Position numbers and translations under genes: made by a program
Shown here: positions 46,938-57,419 of the stretch, in pieces
Layout: each line of letters starts with the position of its first letter
Numbering within the stretch: the stretch's first letter is position 1
The notes under the pieces: generated by a model
What the model was told of the DNA's origin: nothing
The model's database searches: none
The model's input: the letters and a program-made list of their open reading frames with translations, nothing else
DNA from: Tritrichomonas musculus
Lineage: Eukaryota; Parabasalia; Tritrichomonadida; Tritrichomonadidae
NCBI GenBank assembly: GCA_039105265.1
Contig: JAPFFF010000012.1
Coordinates: 4,836,001-4,900,000 of the forward strand
Direction of reading: 5' to 3'
Length of the DNA: 64,000 nt

Positions 46938-49229
46938 ATGACAACATTGAACATTGAACGAAATGATGAATTTATTGATTCATTAGCAGATTCGTTAGTT
47001 AATTCAGAAACGAAATCACTTAATGAACGTATTGGTTCGAACACAGTTGATTTATTAAATTACCTCAAACATGATGGCGGTAAAGGTAGAATTACTGGCA
47101 AGGCTTTATTACTAAATAAAATTCAAAATTTATGTATCATTGATGTTGATATAAACAAATCATATAATGATGAATTAAAGGATCAAGTTAGGAAACAGAT
47201 ATTAAGTAAGTTATCTGACGAAGATGTAATAGTCAAAACTGGTTCAGGTGGTTTACACATTTATTGTAATACAGAATTTTTTGAACCAACGTCAAACAGA
47301 ATGATTAAATGTTATTCTTGTTCGGATTATGACATTGATTTAATGACATCCATCGACGAATCAAAACGTTCATTAATCGTTATGGCTGACTCACGAGTGA
47401 GAAAAAACGCTCGTGAAAAGATTTGTGCGTATGAGTTTGTTAGAGGTGGTTATGATTCAAAAATAACTCGTTCATTATCAAATATATTAAACGACCTTGA
47501 CATAACCATTAAGGTTCAACAAACTGAAGAGATTAATAACATTATTAAAGAGAATCAAGATGTTGTTCTCAGTGATGAATTAGCTCAAGCATTAATCGAT
47601 GGTATTGCTGATTTTGAAGTTCATAATGATGGCGGTAACATCCCATTAAGTAAAGAAGTTACTTTATTCACTTTGTTTCAAGCAATTAATTCATTACCAA
47701 AGAAATTTATTGATGAAGCTTATAATAACGCTTATCAGTTCTGTAAATTAACAGATAATGCTAGAAACAATTTTGGTAATAAACGTTCAAGATTTTCACA
47801 TTTATCAACATCACCATTCGTTTTGGCAAAGATACTAAAACTATATCAAACAGAGTACTATGATGAATATGTTAAACCTTTAATGAGTCAAGCTGTTAAA
47901 AGATTTAATATAAACCTTAATGACGATTTCTCAATGACTGACATTAGACGAAAGGTTGAAAGGAACTTATATAAACATTCATCAGAAATTATTGAAGATT
48001 TAAGTAAAGTTATTCGTTTCATTGATTCAGGTACAAAAATGTTTATACAAAAGGAATATGATATTCATTCAAAAACTTGGTCATTAGTGTTTGTCAATAA
48101 CACATCGATGAAAGAGTCATTAAAAATGATTAAATTAGGGAATGATGGTAAGAAAACCATCACGGCATATGACGTGTTATTAACTAAATTAACTTCATTA
48201 ACAGTTAAAGGTGTTGCTTTCAATTCATCTGACAAAGATGTTTTATCAATTTTTCATGGTTATAAGTACAATGTATTGAATAAAATCAATTACGGTATTA
48301 TTGAACAGTTCATTAATTTCATTAGAGAAATCATCTGTAATAATGATAATGAAGCGTTTAGTTATGTAATTGGTTGGATTGCATCAATGGTTCAAAATCC
48401 TGGTATCAAGAATGAAACAGCATTAGTGTTAAAAGGTCTTCAAGGCGTCGGTAAAAACAGATTTACTGACATTTTATGTGAGTTATTAGCTGGTTATTCA
48501 GAACGAAACATTAATGAAATAGAAGAATTGACAGGTAATTTCAACTCAATCGTTGAGAATAAAATGTTATTAGTTCTTAACGAAATGAAGAACAATGGAG
48601 AAGATCGTATGGTAAACTTCAATTCACTAAAATCAAAAATTACGGATAATACGATAAGGATTAATGAAAAGTTTCAACCAAGACATACAGCTGAGAACGT
48701 TGCTAATTTTATATTCTGTACAAACAACGCATTTCCAGTTAAGATTGAAGCAGGAGATCGTCGTTATGTAGTTCTTCAAGTCAGCGGTAAGTATAAAGGA
48801 CAATTCAATTATTTTAAATCGTTGATGAATTCATGCACTAAAGATTTTTATGATAATTTATTAACATTCTTCATGAATTACGATCTATCTTCATTCAACA
48901 TTCGTGATATACCAATGACTGAAGCCAAACAAGATATCATTAATGCTTCTAAATCACCTATCGATCAATTTATTTGCGATCATTATGATGATTTAGTTAA
49001 AGGAATGATTTGTTCAGATGCTTTGATGTATAAACCATCAGATATGAAGGACAAAAACTTTCAGCTTCAATTGAAGGATAAGTGTGATCGTAAAAAGAAA
49101 GGTCCTAAAGGTAATCAAAAATGGTGTTATATCCTGAAAGATGAATGTAAGAGTTTATATAAACAAACAATAAACAGTGATTTGACTGATGATTATGATG
49201 AATTCATGGATTCTACTGAAAATACATAA
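46938..49229 (+). CDS. Primase-polymerase/SF3 helicase replication protein (left arm)
   Basis: The 763-residue protein fuses an archaeo-eukaryotic primase-like domain to a superfamily-3 helicase. Primase motifs: CIIDVDIN (metal-binding D69/D71), TGSGGLHIY (H107, nucleotide site) and YDIDLM (third acidic site, about 132-134). The helicase at about 490-620 has Walker A GLQGVGKNRFTD, Walker B MLLVLNEMKN and SF3 motif C NFIFCTNNAFP followed by the GDRRYV arginine region, as in D5-like NTPases. Such proteins start and drive replication of viruses, virophage-like elements and plasmids. All catalytic residues are present, so it appears whole. It is bounded by 70-bp inverted repeats with a palindrome. 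Upstream TCAATC has its A 17 nt before the ATG, close to the host Inr spacing. Confidence 0.93.
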   Translation: MTTLNIERNDEFIDSLADSLVNSETKSLNERIGSNTVDLLNYLKHDGGKGRITGKALLLNKIQNLCIIDVDINKSYNDELKDQVRKQILSKLSDEDVIVKTGSGGLHIYCNTEFFEPTSNRMIKCYSCSDYDIDLMTSIDESKRSLIVMADSRVRKNAREKICAYEFVRGGYDSKITRSLSNILNDLDITIKVQQTEEINNIIKENQDVVLSDELAQALIDGIADFEVHNDGGNIPLSKEVTLFTLFQAINSLPKKFIDEAYNNAYQFCKLTDNARNNFGNKRSRFSHLSTSPFVLAKILKLYQTEYYDEYVKPLMSQAVKRFNINLNDDFSMTDIRRKVERNLYKHSSEIIEDLSKVIRFIDSGTKMFIQKEYDIHSKTWSLVFVNNTSMKESLKMIKLGNDGKKTITAYDVLLTKLTSLTVKGVAFNSSDKDVLSIFHGYKYNVLNKINYGIIEQFINFIREIICNNDNEAFSYVIGWIASMVQNPGIKNETALVLKGLQGVGKNRFTDILCELLAGYSERNINEIEELTGNFNSIVENKMLLVLNEMKNNGEDRMVNFNSLKSKITDNTIRINEKFQPRHTAENVANFIFCTNNAFPVKIEAGDRRYVVLQVSGKYKGQFNYFKSLMNSCTKDFYDNLLTFFMNYDLSSFNIRDIPMTEAKQDIINASKSPIDQFICDHYDDLVKGMICSDALMYKPSDMKDKNFQLQLKDKCDRKKKGPKGNQKWCYILKDECKSLYKQTINSDLTDDYDEFMDSTENT

Positions 49230-50511
49230 TTTTTCGTTTATTTTTGTCAAAAACACTCAAAAATTCACGTTCATTAAAGACAAATCATGCATTTTTGATC
49301 AAATCTGTTGTTCAAATGTTCGTTGTTCACTTTTTTAAAAACTAAAGTGGTAACCCGGGTTACCTGGACTACCAAAAAAAAAAAAATTCACTGTTTTTCG
49401 TTAATTTACATCAAAATATTAACTGTAATTAACGTAAATCATCAATTTTCCCATTATTTTTGTGCCTTATTGCCTTGTTCCCATTAAAAATATTCATTAA
49501 TATCCATGTCGAAATATACAGTAACGACTTTATTCTTGATCAAATTGAATGAAATCATTATTGAAAAGAATTATGGTTAGGTAGTTAGTTTAACCTTTTT
49601 ATAACCTGATTTTTCGCCTTTGTCGAAATGAGTGTAAATGACTAAATTTTTTACAAAATCGAATGAAATTATTAAAATGTCACGTCAGGCGCAATGTTAA
49701 TTTTAGGAAAGACTTCTCAGAAAAATGATGAATATATTAATATCTTTGTCTGAATAAGCGTCAATGACTAATTTATTGATATAATTAATTTCATGCATAA
49801 AACTGTTTTGATGTAATGACAAAAAATAAACCATAGAATTTAATGAATTTTATCAATTTTATCCGTTTTTGTTGAATATTAACAATTTACAAGTAATTTT
49901 AATTATTCTTTGGTAATGTATTATTAACGTATTAATGATGAATTAATATGTTTTGAAAATTAGCGAAATATTCAATTGTTGAATTTGATGATTGATTTAT
50001 GAAAGATGACTATATAAATTTAATAAGAGAAATTATTTTGTAATATTTTCATATAACATGTCTCTAAAATTTTATAAAATAACTTTTCAAATCAATTTAA
50101 TTAATGAAGCTCAAGCGAATCAATGTTAACTACTGCTGTTTAACATTAAACTTAGTTAAAATCACTATATTTACTTTCGGGATGAGAAGATGACAAAACG
50201 TATCCAAATATTAATATCCTTATTTTTCGAATCAAGTTTGTTGATAATTCTCCTGGTGCATGTTGTTAAAATGAAACGCAAACGAAGCAGTAACTCTTTC
50301 TTTAAAAATAATTGTAAAGCAGCTATTATTGTTAGTTTACCTTAGAATTAGTTAGTTAATAGTAAGTTATCTAAGTTGAAATCAGATTAATAATGTTTAA
50401 ATATCTTTTACGAATAAAAATATAATAAAAATATGTATATAAAAACTGTTTATTATTACTTTTCGATAATATTGGCTGACTTGCAAGCTTTGTTAGCAAT
50501 AAATATGTAAG
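49230..50511. other. Non-coding inner part of the left arm
   Basis: About 1.3 kb between the replication gene and the centre has no frame of useful length. It contains the second CCCGGG repeat and one ACATGTC word (50056). Words such as AATGA-TAA-ATTTT recur loosely. It may hold regulatory or origin sequence. Confidence 0.5.
49304..49373 (+). repeat. 70-bp inverted repeat with CCCGGG palindrome, downstream side (left arm)
   Basis: Inverse of 46787-46857. Here the palindrome GGTAACCCGGGTTACC (49349-49364) is perfect. Confidence 0.9.
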
Positions 50512-50703
50512 TTAATCACAGCAAGGTTTTAACATTGCACGACCTAGTACATCCAACCACACAATAGTGAGAAAGATATTAAATTTAAAAAGGAGAATAA
50601 AATTACCATTGTTATTTTTCTTAAAGCAAATGGCAAAAATCGAGATCACGACAATACCCAGTATTATAAGTAAAACAATGTAAAAGAAGTTATAGGATCT
50701 CAT
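50512..50703 (-). CDS. Small two-span membrane protein at the element centre
   Basis: The 63-residue protein has two hydrophobic segments (FFYIVLLIILGIVVISIFAI and FILLFKFNIFLTIVWLDVL) joined by a KKNNNG turn, and ends in KPCCD. It begins in the unique centre and its last few codons reach into the left arm. It is divergent from the 124-aa gene with about 95 bp between starts. A small size and one copy per element are consistent with a membrane-active accessory protein, but no family is recognised and chance in AT-rich DNA is possible. Confidence 0.45.
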   Translation of the reverse strand: MRSYNFFYIVLLIILGIVVISIFAICFKKNNNGNFILLFKFNIFLTIVWLDVLGRAMLKPCCD

Positions 50704-51211
50704 TTTTGCTCTAAAGAAAATTCATAACCGATATATTCAATTCAAAATTAAACGTTTAAAATTTTAAAACATTTTATAAATTTGTTGATATTTATCTGAT
50801 GAGAGAGGAAGCAAAAGTAGTTATAACTAGGATCATTCTTTTTTTCGTTTTTATATCTTGTTTTATTTATAGCATTAACATTTTGGCTGACAGAAATAAT
50901 CTTATAAATCAAATTGTAAACAAAAAGAAAAAATCAGAAGCTTTGAGCCAAAATCAGTGCAAATCGTTACAATCTTTACTACAAGGAAAAATTAATTTTA
51001 TTGGCTTTGGTTTTAAAACTTCAATTATAAGTAACGTTCTTGATGCAGCTTTCAATCATAATCATGCTAAAGAAATTATTGCTATTGCTGCATTTGTAAC
51101 TTTTTGTTTTGAAGTTACATCAGAGGTTAATCAGCTTGCTTTAGATTATGATATGTATGATTTTAATTGGTAAGAACGGAATTAAACTGATGATTTTATA
51201 CAAAAAATTTA
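50531..51211. other. Unique centre (about 680 bp) between the inverted arms
   Basis: This is the only single-copy DNA of the element besides the transposon in the right arm. It holds two divergent small membrane-protein frames. Neither edge resembles the element's outer ends, so it is not simply host DNA between two separate insertions. Confidence 0.7.
50799..51173 (+). CDS. 124-aa membrane-anchored protein at the element centre
   Basis: A hydrophobic segment at residues about 8-27 (VVITRIILFFVFISCFIYSI) is a signal anchor. It is followed by a Lys-rich linker and a domain of about 70 residues with good residue balance (FIGFGFKTSIISNVLDAAFN, AKEIIAIAAFVTFCFEVTSE). That balance makes a real gene likely. 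No homologue is recognised. As the only sizeable single-copy gene of the element it may be a cargo gene or a host-interaction gene (inference). Confidence 0.6.
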   Translation: MREEAKVVITRIILFFVFISCFIYSINILADRNNLINQIVNKKKKSEALSQNQCKSLQSLLQGKINFIGFGFKTSIISNVLDAAFNHNHAKEIIAIAAFVTFCFEVTSEVNQLALDYDMYDFNW

Positions 51212-51220
51212 AAAACCTTG

Positions 51221-52513
51221 CTGTGATTAACTTACATATTTATTGCTAACAAAGCTTGCAAGTCAGCCAATATTATCGAAAAGTAATAATAAACAGTTTT
51301 TATATACATATTTTTATTATATTTTTATTCGTAAAAGATATTTAAACATTATTAATCTGATTTCAACTTAGATAACTTACTATTAACTAACTAATTCTAA
51401 GGTAAACTAACAATAATAGCTGCTTTACAATTATTTTTAAAGAAAGAGTTACTGCTTCGTTTGCGTTTCATTTTAACAACATGCACCAGGAGAATTATCA
51501 ACAAACTTGATTCGAAAAATAAGGATATTAATATTTGGATACGTTTTGTCATCTTCTCATCCCGAAAGTAAATATAGTGATTTTAACTAAGTTTAATGTT
51601 AAACAGCAGTAGTTAACATTGATTCGCTTGAGCTTCATTAATTAAATTGATTTGAAAAGTTATTTTATAAAATTTTAGAGACATGTTATATGAAAATATT
51701 ACAAAATAATTTCTCTTATTAAATTTATATAGTCATCTTTCATAAATCAATCATCAAATTCAACAATTGAATATTTCGCTAATTTTCAAAACATATTAAT
51801 TCATCATTAATACGTTAATAATACATTACCAAAGAATAATTAAAATTACTTGTAAATTGTTAATATTCAACAAAAACGGATAAAATTGATAAAATTCATT
51901 AAATTCTATGGTTTATTTTTTGTCATTACATCAAAACAGTTTTATGCATGAAATTAATTATATCAATAAATTAGTCATTGACGCTTATTCAGACAAAGAT
52001 ATTAATATATTCATCATTTTTCTGAGAAGTCTTTCCTAAAATTAACATTGCGCCTGACGTGACATTTTAATAATTTCATTCGATTTTGTAAAAAATTTAG
52101 TCATTTACACTCATTTCGACAAAGGCGAAAAATCAGGTTATAAAAAGGTTAAACTAACTACCTAACCATAATTCTTTTCAATAATGATTTCATTCAATTT
52201 GATCAAGAATAAAGTCGTTACTGTATATTTCGACATGGATATTAATGAATATTTTTAATGGGAACAAGGCAATAAGGCACAAAAATAATGGGAAAATTGA
52301 TGATTTACGTTAATTACAGTTAATATTTTGATGTAAATTAACGAAAAACAGTGAATTTTTTTTTTTTTTGGTAGTCCAGGTAACCCGGGTTACCACTTTA
52401 GTTTTTAAAAAAGTGAACAACGAACATTTGAACAACAGATTTGATCAAAAATGCATGATTTGTCTTTAATGAACGTGAATTTTTGAGTGTTTTTGACAAA
52501 AATAAACGAAAAA
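51221..52513. other. Non-coding inner part of the right arm
   Basis: Mirror of 49230-50511; no gene is seen. Confidence 0.5.
52370..52439 (-). repeat. 70-bp CCCGGG inverted repeat (right arm, inner)
   Basis: Mirror of 49304-49373; perfect palindrome GGTAACCCGGGTTACC at 52379-52394. Confidence 0.9.
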
Positions 52514-54805
52514 TTATGTATTTTCAGTAGAATCCATGAATTCATCATAATCATCAGTCAAATCACTGTTTATTGTTTGTTTATATAAACTCTTACATTC
52601 ATCTTTCAGGATATAACACCATTTTTGATTACCTTTAGGACCTTTCTTTTTACGATCACACTTATCCTTCAATTGAAGCTGAAAGTTTTTGTCCTTCATA
52701 TCTGATGGTTTATACATCAAAGCATCTGAACAAATCATTCCTTTAACTAAATCATCATAATGATCGCAAATAAATTGATCGATAGGTGATTTAGAAGCAT
52801 TAATGATATCTTGTTTGGCTTCAGTCATTGGTATATCACGAATGTTGAATGAAGATAGATCGTAATTCATGAAGAATGTTAATAAATTATCATAAAAATC
52901 TTTAGTGCATGAATTCATCAACGATTTAAAATAATTGAATTGTCCTTTATACTTACCGCTGACTTGAAGAACTACATAACGACGATCTCCTGCTTCAATC
53001 TTAACTGGAAATGCGTTGTTTGTACAGAATATAAAATTAGCAACGTTCTCAGCTGTATGTCTTGGTTGAAACTTTTCATTAATCCTTATCGTATTATCCG
53101 TAATTTTTGATTTTAGTGAATTGAAGTTTACCATACGATCTTCTCCATTGTTCTTCATTTCGTTAAGAACTAATAACATTTTATTCTCAACGATTGAGTT
53201 GAAATTACCTGTCAATTCTTCTATTTCATTAATGTTTCGTTCTGAATAACCAGCTAATAACTCACATAAAATGTCAGTAAATCTGTTTTTACCGACGCCT
53301 TGAAGACCTTTTAACACTAATGCTGTTTCATTCTTGATACCAGGATTTTGAACCATTGATGCAATCCAACCAATTACATAACTAAACGCTTCATTATCAT
53401 TATTACAGATGATTTCTCTAATGAAATTAATGAACTGTTCAATAATACCGTAATTGATTTTATTCAATACATTGTACTTATAACCATGAAAAATTGATAA
53501 AACATCTTTGTCAGATGAATTGAAAGCAACACCTTTAACTGTTAATGAAGTTAATTTAGTTAATAACACGTCATATGCCGTGATGGTTTTCTTACCATCA
53601 TTCCCTAATTTAATCATTTTTAATGACTCTTTCATCGATGTGTTATTGACAAACACTAATGACCAAGTTTTTGAATGAATATCATATTCCTTTTGTATAA
53701 ACATTTTTGTACCTGAATCAATGAAACGAATAACTTTACTTAAATCTTCAATAATTTCTGATGAATGTTTATATAAGTTCCTTTCAACCTTTCGTCTAAT
53801 GTCAGTCATTGAGAAATCGTCATTAAGGTTTATATTAAATCTTTTAACAGCTTGACTCATTAAAGGTTTAACATATTCATCATAGTACTCTGTTTGATAT
53901 AGTTTTAGTATCTTTGCCAAAACGAATGGTGATGTTGATAAATGTGAAAATCTTGAACGTTTATTACCAAAATTGTTTCTAGCATTATCTGTTAATTTAC
54001 AGAACTGATAAGCGTTATTATAAGCTTCATCAATAAATTTCTTTGGTAATGAATTAATTGCTTGAAACAAAGTGAATAAAGTAACTTCTTTACTTAATGG
54101 GATGTTACCGCCATCATTATGAACTTCAAAATCAGCAATACCATCGATTAATGCTTGAGCTAATTCATCACTGAGAACAACATCTTGATTCTCTTTAATA
54201 ATGTTATTAATCTCTTCAGTTTGTTGAACCTTAATGGTTATGTCAAGGTCGTTTAATATATTTGATAATGAACGAGTTATTTTTGAATCATAACCACCTC
54301 TAACAAACTCATACGCACAAATCTTTTCACGAGCGTTTTTTCTCACTCGTGAGTCAGCCATAACGATTAATGAACGTTTTGATTCGTCGATGGATGTCAT
54401 TAAATCAATGTCATAATCCGAACAAGAATAACATTTAATCATTCTGTTTGACGTTGGTTCAAAAAATTCTGTATTACAATAAATGTGTAAACCACCTGAA
54501 CCAGTTTTGACTATTACATCTTCGTCAGATAACTTACTTAATATCTGTTTCCTAACTTGATCCTTTAATTCATCATTATATGATTTGTTTATATCAACAT
54601 CAATGATACATAAATTTTGAATTTTATTTAGTAATAAAGCCTTGCCAGTAATTCTACCTTTACCGCCATCATGTTTGAGGTAATTTAATAAATCAACTGT
54701 GTTCGAACCAATACGTTCATTAAGTGATTTCGTTTCTGAATTAACTAACGAATCTGCTAATGAATCAATAAATTCATCATTTCGTTCAATGTTCAATGTT
54801 GTCAT
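52514..54805 (-). CDS. Primase-polymerase/SF3 helicase replication protein (right arm copy)
   Basis: Its 763 residues are identical to the left-arm copy at 46938-49229, with all primase (D69/D71, H107) and helicase (GLQGVGKN, MLLVLNEMKN, FIFCTNN) motifs. Perfect protein identity between copies implies recent duplication or continuing gene conversion between the arms. Flanked by the same 70-bp inverted repeats. Confidence 0.93.
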   Translation of the reverse strand: MTTLNIERNDEFIDSLADSLVNSETKSLNERIGSNTVDLLNYLKHDGGKGRITGKALLLNKIQNLCIIDVDINKSYNDELKDQVRKQILSKLSDEDVIVKTGSGGLHIYCNTEFFEPTSNRMIKCYSCSDYDIDLMTSIDESKRSLIVMADSRVRKNAREKICAYEFVRGGYDSKITRSLSNILNDLDITIKVQQTEEINNIIKENQDVVLSDELAQALIDGIADFEVHNDGGNIPLSKEVTLFTLFQAINSLPKKFIDEAYNNAYQFCKLTDNARNNFGNKRSRFSHLSTSPFVLAKILKLYQTEYYDEYVKPLMSQAVKRFNINLNDDFSMTDIRRKVERNLYKHSSEIIEDLSKVIRFIDSGTKMFIQKEYDIHSKTWSLVFVNNTSMKESLKMIKLGNDGKKTITAYDVLLTKLTSLTVKGVAFNSSDKDVLSIFHGYKYNVLNKINYGIIEQFINFIREIICNNDNEAFSYVIGWIASMVQNPGIKNETALVLKGLQGVGKNRFTDILCELLAGYSERNINEIEELTGNFNSIVENKMLLVLNEMKNNGEDRMVNFNSLKSKITDNTIRINEKFQPRHTAENVANFIFCTNNAFPVKIEAGDRRYVVLQVSGKYKGQFNYFKSLMNSCTKDFYDNLLTFFMNYDLSSFNIRDIPMTEAKQDIINASKSPIDQFICDHYDDLVKGMICSDALMYKPSDMKDKNFQLQLKDKCDRKKKGPKGNQKWCYILKDECKSLYKQTINSDLTDDYDEFMDSTENT

Positions 54806-54885
54806 TTTTATCTACTTTGATTGAAAAAAAAAATTTAAAATTATTTTTAAAACTAGATTAGTTTTTATTTTTGGATTTATGTCAA

Positions 54886-54956
54886 TTCTGTTGTTCAAAT
54901 GTCCGTTGTTCACTAATTTTAAAACTAAAGTAGTAACCCGGGTTACCTGGACTACC
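54886..54956 (-). repeat. 70-bp CCCGGG inverted repeat (right arm, outer)
   Basis: Mirror of 46787-46857; palindromic core at about 54933-54947. Confidence 0.9.
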
Positions 54957-54997
54957 AACGCTAAATCAAAAATATTAATGTTTTCAGTCATTTTTGA

Positions 54998-55384
54998 TCA
55001 TTTAAAATTATTTTTTACAATACTTTTAATCAAATCACTTTCATCATCACTTAATTTATTCTTAACACTTACATAATTGTACTTCACAAATGTCATTTTA
55101 CCATTTCGCTTCACAAAATGATAACCGTTATATTTTACATTTTTGTTTAACTCTTTTGTATCTAATTGATTACTAATTTCATTATTTCTCATTAACTTTC
55201 TCATTAATTTGAGCTCATCACGATTCACTAATTCTTTAATAATTTTCATCATGGATCTTTGATCCGAAATTATATTCCTTAAGTCTACATCATTTATTTT
55301 ATCATTCATAGAAGTCATACTTAATTCATTAATATTTGTCATTAATATTTCATTAACATTAAAATATATCATAAAAAACAACAT
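54998..55384 (-). CDS. 128-aa small protein of the element, paralogue B (right arm copy)
   Basis: Identical to the left-arm protein at 46359-46745, including the TKELNKN and GYHFVKRNG motifs. Here it is separated from paralogue A by the 1.9-kb transposon, whose right-hand border lies about 50 bp upstream of the start. Its expression may therefore differ from the left copy. Confidence 0.7.
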   Translation of the reverse strand: MLFFMIYFNVNEILMTNINELSMTSMNDKINDVDLRNIISDQRSMMKIIKELVNRDELKLMRKLMRNNEISNQLDTKELNKNVKYNGYHFVKRNGKMTFVKYNYVSVKNKLSDDESDLIKSIVKNNFK

Positions 55385-56086
55385 AAATTATTTTACATAA
55401 ATTATATATAATATTCAGAAATATCTGAAAAAAGAGAGGTATATCAACCAAAATGTTGTTCTCAAAAAGTTATCATCTTTTTTTTGTATATCTTAACGAA
55501 AAATCAAATTATTTAAAAAATTATAATATATTTATTTTTATTAAATTTAAAAGATTTAAATATTTTGATAAATATTAATAATATTTTTTTTATACATTGA
55601 TCGATTAATTGCAAAAAAATGAGCAGACAAATTTATATAATCTTTTGTATTTCTATTTTATAATAAATATAAAATCTAAAATCATATGATTTAATCAAGT
55701 TTTTCTGTTACAAGTAAAAATATTCATATTTTATAATGATATTCTGATAAACTATTCAATTTTTTAAAATCAATTAATTTCGAATATCTAATTATAAATT
55801 TAATAAATTTAATTAAAAATCAGTTCAATTTTGAAATTGATCTATTTTTGTTTCATTTTCAAAATTAGATTATTTTTATTGATGTCATTTCAATTTCAAA
55901 TGCAAATTAGCAAATTGAACTTCAAAAAGCAGAATAATCATTTATCATCAATAATAATAATAATAGCATATTTAACATCAATACAATGATAATTACAGAA
56001 GGATTGATGAAAATCTAATGAAATTTTAATTTGAATAGTTTATTTTTAGATTCGTTTATTTATTGTAAAAATTACATTGATTCTTC

Positions 56087-56392
56087 ATGAAAAGGCGCAG
56101 TTCAGTGCGCCTTGAACCAACAAAAATCTTTTTTCCAAATACATTTATCCATGCAACAAATCGCTTTACTTTTACAATAGCAAATCTAACAGATCAGCAA
56201 ATTCATTATTCCATTCGATGCTTTTCAAACAGTGAAGATCAAAATGATTCAAAAATTGACCTCGATACTTCAGCTGGCCGTACAAAACTAAGCGAATTAG
56301 ATAAATTTCATTCAAAATTTTTTAATGTTGAACCTTCACATGGAGATCTATTGTTGTTAAACCAAAGTCTGACATTTCGATGGGACCAATGA
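56087..56392 (+). CDS. HYDIN/ASH-like domain fragment carried by the transposon
   Basis: The 101-residue frame starts with basic MKRRSSVRLEP and then follows the ASH/MSP Ig-like pattern: LEPTKIFFPNTFIHATNRFTF, a strand NLTDQQIHYSIRCF, a charged insert SNSEDQNDSK, and FFNVEPSHGDLLLLNQSLTFRW. In HYDIN- and CFAP-type axonemal proteins the domain ends V.F.P and is repeated; here it stops after about one domain at RWDQ. It is most simply the 5' exon-sized end of a flagellar protein gene captured by the transposon. Whether it is expressed is unknown. Confidence 0.55.
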   Translation: MKRRSSVRLEPTKIFFPNTFIHATNRFTFTIANLTDQQIHYSIRCFSNSEDQNDSKIDLDTSAGRTKLSELDKFHSKFFNVEPSHGDLLLLNQSLTFRWDQ

Positions 56393-56489
56393 GGAGATAT
56401 CTTTAATAATTTGATAGATGTTTAGTATGCAACATTATTTCTACCAATTGATCTTTCAGGATACCTGAAATAAGATTTCATATCTTGAT

Positions 56490-57185
56490 TTAATATTGAG
56501 ATATATTCACAATTTCAATGCAATAAAATTGAGATAAAAATTCAATTTATTTGAAATAATTTAACCATTTTTTTAACCTAGAATTTAGATTTAACCTTTT
56601 TATTTGACCTATATTTATTTTCAATAAAGATAAATTGAGATATATTCACAATTTCAATGCAATAAAATTGAGATAACAATTCAATTTATTTGAAATAATT
56701 TAACCATTTTTTTAACCTAGAATTTAGATTTAACCTTTTTATTTGACCTATATTTATTTTCAATAAAGATAAATTGAGATATATTCACAATTTCAATGCA
56801 ATAAAATTGAGATAACAATTCAATTTATTTGAAATAATTTAACCATTTTTTTAACCTAGAATTTAGATTTAACCTTTTTATTTGACCTATATTTATTTTC
56901 AATAAAGATAAATTGAGATATATTCACAATTTCAATGCAATAAAATTGAGATAATAATTCAATTTATTTGAAATAATTTAACCATTTTTTTAACCTAGAA
57001 TTTAGATTTAACCTTTTTATTTGACCTATATTTATTTTCAATAAAGATAAATTGAGATATATTCACAATTTCAATGCAATAAAATTGAGATAACAATTCA
57101 ATTTATTTGAAATAATTTAACCTTTTTTTTTAACCTAGAATTTGGATTTAACCTTTTAATTTGACCTATATTATATTTCAATTCA
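56490..57185 (+). repeat. 139-bp tandem repeat, five copies, inside the transposon
   Basis: GATAAATTGAGATATATTCA recurs at 56629, 56768, 56907 and 57046, exactly 139 bp apart, with a first diverged copy from about 56490. The last copy is also diverged at its end. AT-rich and non-coding. Confidence 0.95.
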
Positions 57186-57419
57186 TTCTTTTTTCTGAGA
57201 ATTTGAAATGCTTTAATCAAATTGAATTATAACTTTTAATCAAACAGACAGAATGATTTGTATCAAGAGCAAAGTAATTAAGGAACTCATATTAAATCTA
57301 TTTTCCAAGTTTTAGTCAATTTGATCTGTAGGATCTTGGTTGATATACCTCTGAAAAAAGTTGAAAAAAATCAGTAAGTTTAAAAGTTGATAAAAGATGA
57401 AAATGACATTTCTTAATTT

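Larger units (their letters stand above)
41425..50530 (+). repeat. Left inverted arm (about 9.1 kb)
   Basis: Inverted copy of 51212-62247 (without that arm's transposon). The match begins at the element end and stops after GCAAGGTTTT. Confidence 0.95.
55435..57352. mobile_element. Non-autonomous DNA transposon nested in the right arm, carrying a host gene piece
   Basis: Ends are AGAGGTATATCAACCAA and its exact inverse. The 8-bp sequence GAAAAAAG flanks it (55427-55434 and 57353-57360) and is present once at the empty site in the left arm (minus strand of about 46312-46319). The element is 1,918 bp with no transposase. It contains a 101-codon frame resembling a HYDIN/ASH domain and five copies of a 139-bp tandem repeat. 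Its first eight bases match the 20519-21705 element. It is younger than the arm duplication or escaped homogenisation. Confidence 0.9.
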
